Assembly (NCBI GenBank): GCA_016190505.1
Contig: JACPQM010000081.1
Coordinates: forward strand, 16,139-80,138
Origin: Chloroflexota bacterium
Lineage (GTDB): Bacteria; Chloroflexota; Dehalococcoidia; JACPQK01
Length of the DNA stretch: 64,000 nucleotides
Reading direction: 5' to 3'
Below, one piece after another: positions 8,275 through 16,271 of the stretch (position 1 is its first letter; the number at the start of each line of letters is the position of its first letter). Below the pieces are notes generated by a model. The model worked only from the letters and a program-made list of their open reading frames with translations. It was not told where the DNA came from and did not search any database. Position numbers and translations under genes: made by a program.

Positions 8275-8385
8275 TCTGAGGAAGCGCAGTGACCGAAGAA
8301 TCCGTACCCCTGGTCCGCTGCTGCCTAAGGTCACGGCGTGGGGCCACGGATTCTTCGTCCCGTCTCCGTCGGGACTTTGAATGAC
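8270..8385. repeat. Dispersed inverted-repeat element, GTCATTCTGAG/GAAGAATCCG family (copy 1)
   Basis: The element begins GTCATTCTGAG, carries GAAGAATCCG at 8295-8304 and its exact complement CGGATTCTTC at 8347-8356, and ends near GAATGAC. A second copy with the same internal motifs lies at 42085-42215. It is non-coding and lies between two pilin genes. Confidence 0.75.
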
Positions 8386-8416
8386 ACGGGGAATACGTGC
8401 TCGCATTGTGGGCGCC

Positions 8417-9412
8417 TTACGGCACATAGGTCACCACCAGCCGCGGGTCATCGTCGGTGCCGGAGGTCTCCCTGGCGGCGAACTCCGCCTCGTAGTCCTC
8501 GTCGGAGCCCTCCGCCGCATCCTTGACTCGCCACCCGTGGTTAAGCGCTGAGCCGGCCAGGAACGCCTGGACATCGGAGGTCACCGTCCACTCCAGCCAC
8601 ACGTCATCGGCTGTACCGGTGGCCATGGTGGACGTCGCTGACCCCGCCACGGGGGGCTGGTTGTTCCAGGCGATGCCATTCGGGTCAGACTCCGCCCAGG
8701 GTCCATCCACCCGGTGGACCTGGTGGTCCCGCGAATCGTCGGGGGCTTCGGTCAGGCGCAGCCTGAGCCTGGCCGAAACTATGGTCGCCCCTGGAGGGAT
8801 GGAAGAGATGTCAAACCGCATGAAGGCCCGGTGGTTGTCACCCTGGTTCCCCTTGGTTCCCGAGCGCACCTTCATCTCGTTGTCGTCCCCGAAGTTCTTA
8901 CCCTGCTTGTCCTCGTCAATGTACGAATCGGCCACCGAGAACAGGGTCACCGTGGTGGGGGTGGACGCTGGCGCTGCCACGATGCCGGCCGACTTGTATC
9001 CCTGGAGACTCAGGCTGCCCCGCACTCCTGCCACAGTTACCATCACCATCTGTACCGTTTCATCGGTGGCCATGGACTGGGGGGCGGGGTAGGTGTACGC
9101 CACCGCCGGGGCCGCGGCTACGTTTATGGAGTACCCAGCGGGGGCCGCGATCAGGGCATAGTTGGCGGCGTTCTGCTGGTACGGCTGGCGCTGCACCTCT
9201 TCCATCTGGCTCTGGGCCAGCTCCTGGAGCAACGAGCGGTCGTAGGCGTTATCGCTGGAGGTGATGCCGGTGGCCAGGCCGGTCAGCAGGACCGGCAGCA
9301 CTACGGCCACCAGCCCCAGTCCCACCACCGTCTCCAGCAGGGAGAAGCCTCGTTCCCCGCCCTTTACAGTGCGGGGAGGCCCACAAGTCATGTTGGACAC
9401 TACAACGCTCAT
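8417..9412 (-). CDS. Prepilin-like protein with DNRLRE-type C-terminal domain
   Basis: Starting at the ATG at 9412 (331 aa; an alternative ATG is at 9391), the leader ends GGERG and is followed by FSLLETVVGLGLVAVVLPVL, a type IV prepilin signal with Glu5. After about 130 residues comes a separate domain with DSYIDEDKQGKNFG, RAFMRFDISSIPPGATIVSA and WNNQPP, the hallmarks of DNRLRE/CBM96-like beta-sandwich modules found on cell-surface carbohydrate-active or adhesive proteins. A pilin carrying such a module would present it at a pilus tip. It is part of the minus-strand pilin run. The pilin motif and the DNRLRE motif are both clear; the adhesive role is inferred. Confidence 0.82.
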   Translation of the reverse strand: MSVVVSNMTCGPPRTVKGGERGFSLLETVVGLGLVAVVLPVLLTGLATGITSSDNAYDRSLLQELAQSQMEEVQRQPYQQNAANYALIAAPAGYSINVAAAPAVAYTYPAPQSMATDETVQMVMVTVAGVRGSLSLQGYKSAGIVAAPASTPTTVTLFSVADSYIDEDKQGKNFGDDNEMKVRSGTKGNQGDNHRAFMRFDISSIPPGATIVSARLRLRLTEAPDDSRDHQVHRVDGPWAESDPNGIAWNNQPPVAGSATSTMATGTADDVWLEWTVTSDVQAFLAGSALNHGWRVKDAAEGSDEDYEAEFAARETSGTDDDPRLVVTYVP

Positions 9413-9960
9413 CTCATCATGGTTCAACGTGTCATTACCCTGAAAATAGCCTTGCGCTGGTTGGTGAACGGGTCGCCGCAGTCTAACCAGGCTATTTTTA
9501 GGGTAATCCTTCATGGCTCTTGCCAGTGTCACCACCGAGGATGAAAACAGCGCTCCGGCCCTCTCTCCCTGCCTCTCCCCGACACGGGGAGAGGAGTCGG
9601 GCTTCCCCCTTCCCGCTTCGGGAAGGGGCCAGGGGTTAGGGCAGTGCCCCGGCGCATTTTCAGGGTAGTGACAAACCGGGTACGTCATTCAAAGCCCGCC
9701 TGAGGAATGACAGATAATGTCGCGCAGCGGCCCATGTCCCCTATCCTGCAGCCCGTAGCCCGTAGCCTGGAGCCCGGTGGTTAGCTCATGTGTTCACACA
9801 AACGATTCCATTATACGCTAGCGGCCTGTCCCCTCCCGCGTCAGCTCGGGCGCAAGAGGGCGTCAGTTGCCGGTAGCCTGGGTATATGTCGCGTGGTCCG
9901 CCTGGCTGTAGGGGCGACCCGGCGGGTCGCCCCTACGTATCGCCTGCACATCACACTGAA
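9413..9960. repeat. Intergenic region with hairpin-forming repeats
   Basis: No gene is supported in these 548 bases. TTACCCTGAAAATAGCC at 9435-9451 pairs with GGCTATTTTTAGGGTAA at 9490-9506 (16 of 17 positions). A third related copy, ATTTTCAGGGTAGTGACA, is at 9656-9673. The rest holds a GGGGAGAGG-type repeat near 9560-9610, a degenerate GTAGCCC array near 9750-9777, and the GTAGGGGCGACCC palindrome at 9908-9936. Confidence 0.75.
9908..9936. repeat. Palindromic repeat GTAGGGGCGACCC...GGGTCGCCCCTAC
   Basis: A 29-base near-perfect palindrome just beyond the stop of the prepilin gene at 9961. Identical or near-identical copies lie at 10596-10624 and 12032-12060, with a truncated one at 12164-12188. 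Confidence 0.9.
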
Positions 9961-10575
9961 CTACGGATATACGTCAGTCACGAAGCCGGCGGCGGCAAGC
10001 TCAGCCAGGGTGATAACGCCCGGTTCTGCCGCGGTGTCAGTCCAACGCCTGGGCTGCACCAGCCCGTTGCTATCTATGTACCACACGTAGCTGCCTACGG
10101 GTACGTTGGAGCAACCATTGCCGCCCGAGTTGACCGGCGGGCTGGCACTGTTGTTGCTGTAGGCGCAGGACTTCACCACGTCGTTCCCCTTGAGGTAGGT
10201 GCCCGTGGTCAAGAGGCTTACCTTGATCACAGTAGAAGTTGACGTGCTGGTGTCAACGCCCAGAACCCCGTTGTCAGCCAGGTCGCCCTTGACCCCTCCC
10301 ACAGTCGGCCAGGGGTTGCCCGACCGGTTGGCGATGTCGGTGCGCCAGGCGTCTACCGCGGCCTGGAGGAGGCGCTTGTCGGCGTCAAAGGCGCGCTCCT
10401 TGCCCCGGCCCAGGAACCCCGACACGTTGGGGATGACCACGGCGGCCAGCACCGCCAGCACCGCCAGCACGATCATGATCTCAACCAGGGTGAACCCGTT
10501 CGCCAGGCTCAGGGCAGGCCCGTTCGCTTTGCTCAGGGCAGGGCCCCTGGACTTCTTATTTGGCATTGCGGCCAA
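9961..10575 (-). CDS. Type IV major pilin-like prepilin (paralogue 2)
   Basis: A 204-residue prepilin with the cleavage motif ANG/FTLVEIMIVLAVLAVLAAVVI and a C-terminal globular domain (SGNPWPT, SYVWYIDSNGLVQPRRWTDT). It is a clear tandem paralogue of the next upstream gene. The leader is unusually long (27 residues) and contains SKANGPALSLANG, encoded by an imperfect DNA repeat, so a repeat seems to have expanded it. TTG at 10575, six bases after AAAGGAGG, is the best start; ATG at 10566 is an alternative. It probably forms pilus fibres or pseudopili; no assembly ATPase or prepilin peptidase is in the window. Confidence 0.88.
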   Translation of the reverse strand: MAAMPNKKSRGPALSKANGPALSLANGFTLVEIMIVLAVLAVLAAVVIPNVSGFLGRGKERAFDADKRLLQAAVDAWRTDIANRSGNPWPTVGGVKGDLADNGVLGVDTSTSTSTVIKVSLLTTGTYLKGNDVVKSCAYSNNSASPPVNSGGNGCSNVPVGSYVWYIDSNGLVQPRRWTDTAAEPGVITLAELAAAGFVTDVYP

Positions 10576-10595
10576 CTCTGGCCTCCTTTCATCCT

Positions 10596-10624
10596 GTAGG
10601 GGCGGCCCGGCGGGTCGCCCCTAC
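10596..10624. repeat. Palindromic repeat GTAGGGGCGGCCC...GGGTCGCCCCTAC
   Basis: A 29-base palindrome (with one mismatch) between the two paralogous prepilin genes, immediately upstream of the downstream gene's ribosome-binding site. On mRNA it would form a stable hairpin between the two reading frames. Confidence 0.9.
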
Positions 10625-10645
10625 GGCGTACCCTGCTGTCGTAGG

Positions 10646-11224
10646 CTACGGGTAGACGTCGGTCGCGAAGCCGTCGGAGCCAGCCAGCTCGGCACCAGCG
10701 TTAACAATGTTGTCCGTGTTGGTGTCCGTCCAGCGCCGGGCCTGGACCAGGCCGCTGGCGTCTATGTACCAGATATAGCTGCCCTTGGGGGAGTTGGTGG
10801 CGCCAATGGTGGTCGGCGTGGGCGCCGTTCCGGTGTAGGCAAAGGACTTCACGGCATCGGTAGCTTTGAGGTAGGTCGTGGCCAGGTTGCTGACCTTGAT
10901 GATGGAGCATCCGGCGGCAACGTCATTCACGTCAATGCCGTCGGTGGCGACATCGGTGCAGGCGGCGATAGCGCCGGCGCCGCTGCTGCCTATGGTGGGC
11001 CACGGGTTGCCGCTCCGGGAGCCAACGTCGGTCCGCCAGGCGTCAACCGCGGCCTGGAGGATGTCCCGGTCCCGGCTGAAGGCGCGCTCCTTGCCCCGCC
11101 CCAGGAACCCTGCCACGTTGGGGATGACCACCGCGGCCAGCACGGCCAGCACCGCCAGCACGATCATGATCTCCACCAGCGTGAACCCCTTGTCCCCTCT
11201 CCTTGCGCTTCTGATGAAACTCAT
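10646..11224 (-). CDS. Type IV major pilin-like prepilin (paralogue 1)
   Basis: The 192-residue product starts at ATG 11224, seven bases after AAGGAGGG. A short basic leader (ends RRGDKG) is cut before FTLVEIMIVLAVLAVLAAVVIPN, with Glu5. The globular part shares SGNPWPT, an internal Cys pair, and SYIWYIDASGLVQARRWTDT with the downstream paralogue, so the two arose by tandem duplication. The C-terminal DVYP ending is shared too. It may be the main structural pilin of a type IV or Tad-like filament. Longer upstream codons up to 11335 come from the repeat at 11244-11276 and are not counted. Confidence 0.92.
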   Translation of the reverse strand: MSFIRSARRGDKGFTLVEIMIVLAVLAVLAAVVIPNVAGFLGRGKERAFSRDRDILQAAVDAWRTDVGSRSGNPWPTIGSSGAGAIAACTDVATDGIDVNDVAAGCSIIKVSNLATTYLKATDAVKSFAYTGTAPTPTTIGATNSPKGSYIWYIDASGLVQARRWTDTNTDNIVNAGAELAGSDGFATDVYP

Positions 11225-11243
11225 ATAGTCCCTCCTTCTTGGC

Positions 11244-11276
11244 GTAGGGGCGCCCCGATGGATCGGGGCGCCCCTG
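11244..11276. repeat. Palindromic repeat GTAGGGGCGCCCCGAT...ATCGGGGCGCCCCTGC
   Basis: A 33-base hairpin-forming palindrome between two prepilin genes; same family ends as the other GTAGGGGCG elements but with a different core (CCCCGAT). Confidence 0.85.
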
Positions 11277-11286
11277 CGTTGTTGGC

Positions 11287-11931
11287 CTAGTAGATCTGGG
11301 TGTAGGTGGCGCAGGGTATGTTGTTTGGCGTGCACTGCGAGGCGTCCTTGGCATCCGTCAAGCGGTAGACCTCGACCGTGCGGCTCTCGGTGCTCTTGCC
11401 CTCGCCAGAGACCCGCATCACCCAGATGAACTCATGAAAGAACAAGCTCCTCACCGCGCTCTCGTTGGCCATCAGTATCTGGGACTCCGGCTCCTTGCCC
11501 AGCATGTCGGGCACGAAGGTAACATCGAGCACCGTGCCGTCCTTGTTCCACACCTGGGTGATGGCGTCGAAATCTATGCCCACCCGCCGGTCGCTGGTAC
11601 CCGTGGGTCCTGCAAATGTGGCCAAAGGAATGGAGTTGGGGGTCTTGTCGTTGATGGTCAGGGTCACAGTTGGGGTGGCGGCGAACTCGGTAGGATATGC
11701 ACCCACCAGCGCCCTGTCCGGGAACTTGCCGGTGACGATGGAGTCGTTGTTGTAGCGGTCCACAGCCTTCTGGACTCCGTCGCCGTCACCCTTGACCTGG
11801 GACTCGATGCCGGCGGCCTTGATGCCCACCATGGTGGGGAGGACGATGGCCATGAGAACGGCCAGAATACCCATTACCACCATGAGCTCGATGAGCGTAA
11901 ACCCCTTGCTGCCTTTCCTGGACTTGATCAT
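11287..11931 (-). CDS. Type IV prepilin-like protein (first gene of the pilin run)
   Basis: From ATG 11931 the product is 214 aa; AAAGGAG lies eight bases upstream. The leader KSRKGSKG precedes FTLIELMVVMGILAVLMAIVLP, a canonical class III prepilin signal with Glu5. The C-terminal domain contains two Cys (QCTPNNIPC) that may form a disulfide loop, as in the D-region of type IV pilins. It is the first of six co-oriented pilin-like genes. The repeats at 12032-12060 and 12164-12188 upstream are the only visible features of its leader region; no clear promoter was found. Confidence 0.88.
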   Translation of the reverse strand: MIKSRKGSKGFTLIELMVVMGILAVLMAIVLPTMVGIKAAGIESQVKGDGDGVQKAVDRYNNDSIVTGKFPDRALVGAYPTEFAATPTVTLTINDKTPNSIPLATFAGPTGTSDRRVGIDFDAITQVWNKDGTVLDVTFVPDMLGKEPESQILMANESAVRSLFFHEFIWVMRVSGEGKSTESRTVEVYRLTDAKDASQCTPNNIPCATYTQIY

Positions 11932-12031
11932 TGCTGTCTCCTTTCTTCTTGACCATCCACAGGATAGGGGGCAAGCTGAAGCATGTATATCGCTCAAAAG
12001 GATGATTTCTCCGGTCACCCGGAAGAGTCCC

Positions 12032-12060
12032 GTAGGGGCGACCCGGCGGGTCGCCCCTAC
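12032..12060. repeat. Palindromic repeat GTAGGGGCGACCC...GGGTCGCCCCTAC
   Basis: Perfect copy of the 9908-9936 element. A truncated copy (left arm and loop only) follows at 12164-12188. Confidence 0.9.
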
Positions 12061-12201
12061 GGTTTGACCTGCGGGTTCGGCCAGTACAATGGTGCGGCGC
12101 ACCTGATCAGGCGTCACGCCATAGGCCTTGTTGGTCAATTCCTACGTCTTCCGGCCGCATGGCGTAGGGGCGACCCGGCGGGTCGCCCAAACAGGCTACG
12201 C

Positions 12202-12230
12202 TTGACATCACCAGGGGGCGATGTTAGATT
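12202..12230 (+). promoter_or_regulatory. Sigma70-type promoter of the molybdopterin oxidoreductase gene
   Basis: Consensus TTGACA at 12202-12207 and TAGATT at 12225-12230 with a 17-base spacer. The predicted start near 12236 leaves a leader of about 45 bases that contains AGGAGG. Confidence 0.75.
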
Positions 12231-12281
12231 CTGGACTATTCCGTGTGCATGGGCGGGCCAAGGAGTGTCAGGAGGAAGCCA

Positions 12282-14858
12282 ATGACTAGCCCAACGGTGC
12301 GAGGCGCGGCGTCCGCGGACGATGTGTGGGTGCCATCCAGTTGCCGGGTGTGCCCCAACTCCTGCGGCATCGTGGTGCATCGCCAGAACGGCGTCATCGT
12401 CAAGATCGAGGGCAACCCCGATAACCCACACAACTACGGGAAGCTGTGCCCCAAGGGCCTGGCCCGCCTCATGGACCTGTACGACCCCAACCGGGTGTTG
12501 AAGCCGCTGCGCCGCACCAACCCCCGAAAGGGCATCGGCGTAGACCCGGGCTGGAAGGAGATCACCTGGGATGAGGCCCTACAAGAGGTCGTTGCCCGGG
12601 TCAAGAAGGCGGCTGCCGAGGACCCCAGAAAGATCGTCATCTACCAGGCCACCGGCGAGACGGAATGGTCCATCAGTTGCTTCCGGGCCTTTGCCGACGC
12701 GGTAGGCACGCCCAACTACAGCCAGGGCGGCATCGGCGGCGCCCATGCCTCGGCCAGCTATCTCAACAACGGCGCGATGCACACCGAGCCCGACTGGCCG
12801 CGCTGCCGGATGCTCATCCTTTTCGGCTGCCAGAAAGGCTCCGCCTCCGGCCACGACCTGGTCAAGGCCGCCCAGAGGTTCGCGGACGCCCGCGTCCGGG
12901 GCATCAAGCTGGTGGTCATAGACCCGGTGTGTACCCCCAACGCCTCCAAGGCCCAGCAGTGGCTGCCCATACGCCCGGGCACCGATGGGGCGCTGGCCCT
13001 GTCCATGCTTCACGTCCTCATCAACGAGACCGGGCTGTATGACAAGCCGTTCGTCCAGGCGCACACCAATGCACCCTATCTGGTTGACGGCTCCGGGCGC
13101 TATGTCCGGGAAGCGGCCACGGGCAAGCCCCTGGTGTGGAGCCTGGACCCCGATGCAACCGGGGCGCTGCCCTTCGATGACCCGCGGGCCACCAACCCGG
13201 CCCTTGACGGTGAGTTTCCGGTCAATGGCCAGACCTGCCAGCCCGCCTTCCAGCGGCTCAAGGACCACCTGAAAAACTACGCCCCTGAGCGTGCCGCCGA
13301 GATAACCACCATCCCTGCCGATGCCATCCGGCGGCTGGCCATCGAGTTCGGGGAGACCGCGGCCATCGGCAGCACCATAACCATCGAGGGGCACGCCATG
13401 CCCTTCCGCCCGGTGTGTGCCTTCCCCGATACCCAGGGCCCCACCGCCCACAAGTACGGTCTGTGGGCAGCTACCGCCATTCAGATGCTCAACGTGGTGG
13501 TCGGGTCAGTGGACGTGCCTGGGGGCTGTCTGAGCACCAATATCATCGGTCCTGGGGGCCAGATGCGGGTCTGGGGCAGCGATGAGGGCATCATAACCCC
13601 CGGCAACCCCGAGCAGCCGGCCTCGGACAACCCCTATCCCCCCCGGCACGTGGCCGCGCCGCAGACCGTGCACTTCAAGGAGCTGTTCCCCACCGGGCAC
13701 GCCAACGTGTGCACCATGCTGAGCCTGAGCCTCGGCCCGCTGGCGCGACTCCTCCCATATGCCCCTGAGGTGTTCATCGTCAACCACACCAACACCCTCA
13801 TGGTGGGGAACAACCCGGCGCCCGTGGCCGAGGCGCTGGCCCGCATCCCCTTCATGGTTTTCCTGGGGGACAAGCTCCACGAGACCGCCGAGTTCGCCGA
13901 CGTGGTCCTGCCCATCAAGATGTTCCTGGAGCGCCTCGATTTCCCCATGAACTCGTTGCGGGGCTGGGTCACCGGCGACGACTGGTACTTCACCCTGGCC
14001 CAGCCCGTGGTGGAGCCTGCGCCCGGGCCCAGGCACGTGGTGGACATCCTGCTGGAGCTCTCGCAGAGGCTGGGCATGTTGGACAAGGTGCAGTCTGGCT
14101 TCGGCAAGCGACTGGGGCTTAAGGAGCCGTTCATGCTCGATCCCGCGGTGCGGCACACTATCGAGGACATCCTGGACCGGCACATGAAATCGCTGTGCGG
14201 GCAGGAGCACGACATGGCCTGGTTCAAGGAACACGGCCTGCTGTCTTACCCCCGGACGTTGGCCGAGCGATTCCCCAGGGGCATGGCCCGCCTGCCCAGG
14301 TTGCCGCTGTACTTCGAGTTCCTCATAAACGTGGGCCAAGAGATCAGCAGCATGGCCCGAGAGCTTGACGTGGACATGGACGTGTCTGAGTTCACCCCCC
14401 TCCCCTTCTGGGGGCCATGCTCCGCGCACAGCGAGCCGGGCACCGACTACGACCTGTTCGCCGTCAACTACAAGCTTGCCTTCCACGCCTACTCCATCAC
14501 CCAGGCCAACCCCTGGATAGAGGATGTGTCCAGCCACCATCCCTATGCCTACAAGGTGTGGCTGAACGAGGACACCGCCCGCCGCAAGGGGATCAAGCCA
14601 GGGGAGGGTGTGGTCGTGGAGTCATCCGCGGGCACAAAGGTCCTGGCGGAGGCTAAGCTGTCCCAGTGCATCCATCCCGAGGTGGTGGGTATTGCCGCTT
14701 GCTTCGGGCACTGGGCCAAAGGCCTGCCCACCGCCCAGGGAAGAGGGCCGCACTTCGGCACTCTGGTCCCCTTCGGCCTGGATCATCTGGACATGGTGAC
14801 CGCCCGGGTGGACGCATGCACGCGAATCAAGGTCTACCCCGCACGGGTCAAGGCGTAG
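12282..14858 (+). CDS. Molybdopterin-dependent oxidoreductase (DMSO reductase family), catalytic subunit
   Basis: The 858-residue product starts at ATG 12282, a few bases after AGGAGG; upstream in-frame codons to 12243 lie in the leader. Near the N-terminus, CRVCPNSC and a later LCPKG supply the four cysteines of a [4Fe-4S] cluster (Mo-bis-MGD domain III/I pattern). A large molybdopterin oxidoreductase core follows, and the last 120 residues are the MGD-binding domain (NPWIEDVSSHHPYAYKVWLN). There is no Tat signal, so it looks cytoplasmic. No iron-sulfur B subunit or membrane anchor is adjacent, which is unusual. The substrate is unknown; nearby genes suggest an organic-compound pathway rather than respiration. 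The TAG stop comes from a GTAGGGGCATGGCG half-palindrome. Confidence 0.9.
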   Translation: MTSPTVRGAASADDVWVPSSCRVCPNSCGIVVHRQNGVIVKIEGNPDNPHNYGKLCPKGLARLMDLYDPNRVLKPLRRTNPRKGIGVDPGWKEITWDEALQEVVARVKKAAAEDPRKIVIYQATGETEWSISCFRAFADAVGTPNYSQGGIGGAHASASYLNNGAMHTEPDWPRCRMLILFGCQKGSASGHDLVKAAQRFADARVRGIKLVVIDPVCTPNASKAQQWLPIRPGTDGALALSMLHVLINETGLYDKPFVQAHTNAPYLVDGSGRYVREAATGKPLVWSLDPDATGALPFDDPRATNPALDGEFPVNGQTCQPAFQRLKDHLKNYAPERAAEITTIPADAIRRLAIEFGETAAIGSTITIEGHAMPFRPVCAFPDTQGPTAHKYGLWAATAIQMLNVVVGSVDVPGGCLSTNIIGPGGQMRVWGSDEGIITPGNPEQPASDNPYPPRHVAAPQTVHFKELFPTGHANVCTMLSLSLGPLARLLPYAPEVFIVNHTNTLMVGNNPAPVAEALARIPFMVFLGDKLHETAEFADVVLPIKMFLERLDFPMNSLRGWVTGDDWYFTLAQPVVEPAPGPRHVVDILLELSQRLGMLDKVQSGFGKRLGLKEPFMLDPAVRHTIEDILDRHMKSLCGQEHDMAWFKEHGLLSYPRTLAERFPRGMARLPRLPLYFEFLINVGQEISSMARELDVDMDVSEFTPLPFWGPCSAHSEPGTDYDLFAVNYKLAFHAYSITQANPWIEDVSSHHPYAYKVWLNEDTARRKGIKPGEGVVVESSAGTKVLAEAKLSQCIHPEVVGIAACFGHWAKGLPTAQGRGPHFGTLVPFGLDHLDMVTARVDACTRIKVYPARVKA

Positions 14859-14902
14859 GGGCATGGCGCGCCAGGTCCTTGCCAAATAAAAGGAGGGTTT
14901 TC

Positions 14903-16144
14903 ATGGTGAAGATGGCATCCAAGCTGACCTTCGGTCCGGCTATCGCCGACTGGCAAGAGCGCATCAACACGGAGCGCTTGCGTGACTACCGGACAGGCCG
15001 CGTCCGGAAGCTCCTGCGCCAGCGGGGCATCCCCACACTGCTGGAAGCCTTTACCAAGAACATCCGCTACCTCACGGGGATCAAGGGCGCGCTGCCGCTT
15101 CCCATGACCCGCTATGTCCTTTTCTTCGCAGACCACAACTCGGTGCTGTTCGAGCATGCCGGCTCTTATCACCAGCTTCCGGACCAGGCGCCCTGGATCA
15201 AGCACTGGCGCATCGCTCGGTGCGCTTTGGGTGGCATCGGCGGCCCGGGAACGGTCGAGGACGAGATGAAGCTGTTCGGCGACGAGATCCACCAGGAGCT
15301 CAAAGACCGGGGGCTGGACAAAGAGCCACTGGCGGTGAGTGGCCTCGATGGCGCCTCGCGAGAGGCCCTGCGCCAAAGGGGGCTGGACCTGGTGGACGGC
15401 TCTGCCCTGATGATGGAGGCCCAGGCCATCAAGAGCGTAGACGAGGTCAACTGCCTGAAGATGGTAGCCGCCATCACCGACTCTTGCTGGTACGCGGCCT
15501 GGGAGAACATGAGGCCCGGCGTCAAAGACATCGAGCTTTCCTCCATAGTCCAGCAGGCCGCCTTCGCCAACGGCGCCGAGGACGCCGGCCCGGGCGGATG
15601 GTTCACCGGCCCCCTCACCTTCGACCGCGGTTTCTCCCGCGCCGGCCGCGTGCTCCAGGTGGGCGACCTGGTTTACGGCTCGCTGTGCGCCAACTCCTAC
15701 ATGGGATACCGGAGCTGTTCGTACCGCACGTTTGTCGTGGGCCGGCAACCCAACGCCCAGGAGAAGGACTGGTACCAGCGCCTGCTGGAACGCTTGAACA
15801 ACGTCATCGAGGCAATCAAACCGGGCGCCACCACGGCCGATGCGGCCAGGCACTTCCCTCCCGCCAGCGCCTGGGGCTACAAGGAAGAGGAAGAGCTGCT
15901 CTCCATGGAGATCGGCCATGGCATCGGGCTCATCGGCTCCTACGACATCCCGGTGGTCAATCGCCAGTGGTCGCTGGCCCACCCCCAGGTGTTCGAAGAG
16001 GGCATGTGCCTGGCGGTCGAGGGCCGGGAGGGGGTGCCCCGCGTAGGCGGCGTGCGCTTTGAGGACATGTTGGTGGTGACCAGGAACGGCGCCGAGCTGA
16101 TGGACTACTTCCCCCGGGACGAGATCAGTGTCGCCCCGCGCTAG
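14903..16144 (+). CDS. M24-family (creatinase/prolidase-fold) protein lacking metal-binding aspartates
   Basis: The product (413 aa from ATG 14903, after AGGAGGG) has a creatinase-type N-terminal domain and a pita-bread C-terminal domain. Compared with the intact paralogue at 28948-30180, the first metal-binding Asp is Ser260 (GDLVYGS) and the second is Cys272 (GYRSCSYRTF). The His in EIGHGIGL (339) and the two Glu (373, 387) are kept. Two of five dinuclear-metal ligands are therefore lost, as in creatinase itself, which works without metal. It may be a C-N hydrolase rather than an aminopeptidase. It sits between the oxidoreductase and a solute-binding protein on the same strand. Confidence 0.82.
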   Translation: MVKMASKLTFGPAIADWQERINTERLRDYRTGRVRKLLRQRGIPTLLEAFTKNIRYLTGIKGALPLPMTRYVLFFADHNSVLFEHAGSYHQLPDQAPWIKHWRIARCALGGIGGPGTVEDEMKLFGDEIHQELKDRGLDKEPLAVSGLDGASREALRQRGLDLVDGSALMMEAQAIKSVDEVNCLKMVAAITDSCWYAAWENMRPGVKDIELSSIVQQAAFANGAEDAGPGGWFTGPLTFDRGFSRAGRVLQVGDLVYGSLCANSYMGYRSCSYRTFVVGRQPNAQEKDWYQRLLERLNNVIEAIKPGATTADAARHFPPASAWGYKEEEELLSMEIGHGIGLIGSYDIPVVNRQWSLAHPQVFEEGMCLAVEGREGVPRVGGVRFEDMLVVTRNGAELMDYFPRDEISVAPR

Positions 16145-16212
16145 GCAGGTTGCTGTGCAGCCTTGCGACAATGGCTCCTTTCCCGGGGGACATTTGGGGG
16201 TCTGATTTGACA

Positions 16213-16248
16213 GATCAGACCGATCGGACTGATCGGACCGACCGGACG
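16213..16248. repeat. Four 9-base tandem repeats (GATCGGACY) upstream of the solute-binding protein
   Basis: Units GATCAGACC, GATCGGACT, GATCGGACC and GACCGGACG run head to tail, directly after a TTGACA at 16207-16212 and 24 bases before the start codon. They could be a regulator-binding array or a slippage-prone leader. No good -10 box was seen at 17 bases from the TTGACA. Confidence 0.7.
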
Positions 16249-16271
16249 GTTATTGGAACTGGAGGCCTGAA

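Noticed and set aside
12579..14540. Long minus-strand open frames opposite the molybdopterin oxidoreductase gene
   Set aside because: They follow the codon pattern of the strong plus-strand gene in a high-GC region and show low-complexity Gly/Arg/His products without motifs or ribosome-binding sites.
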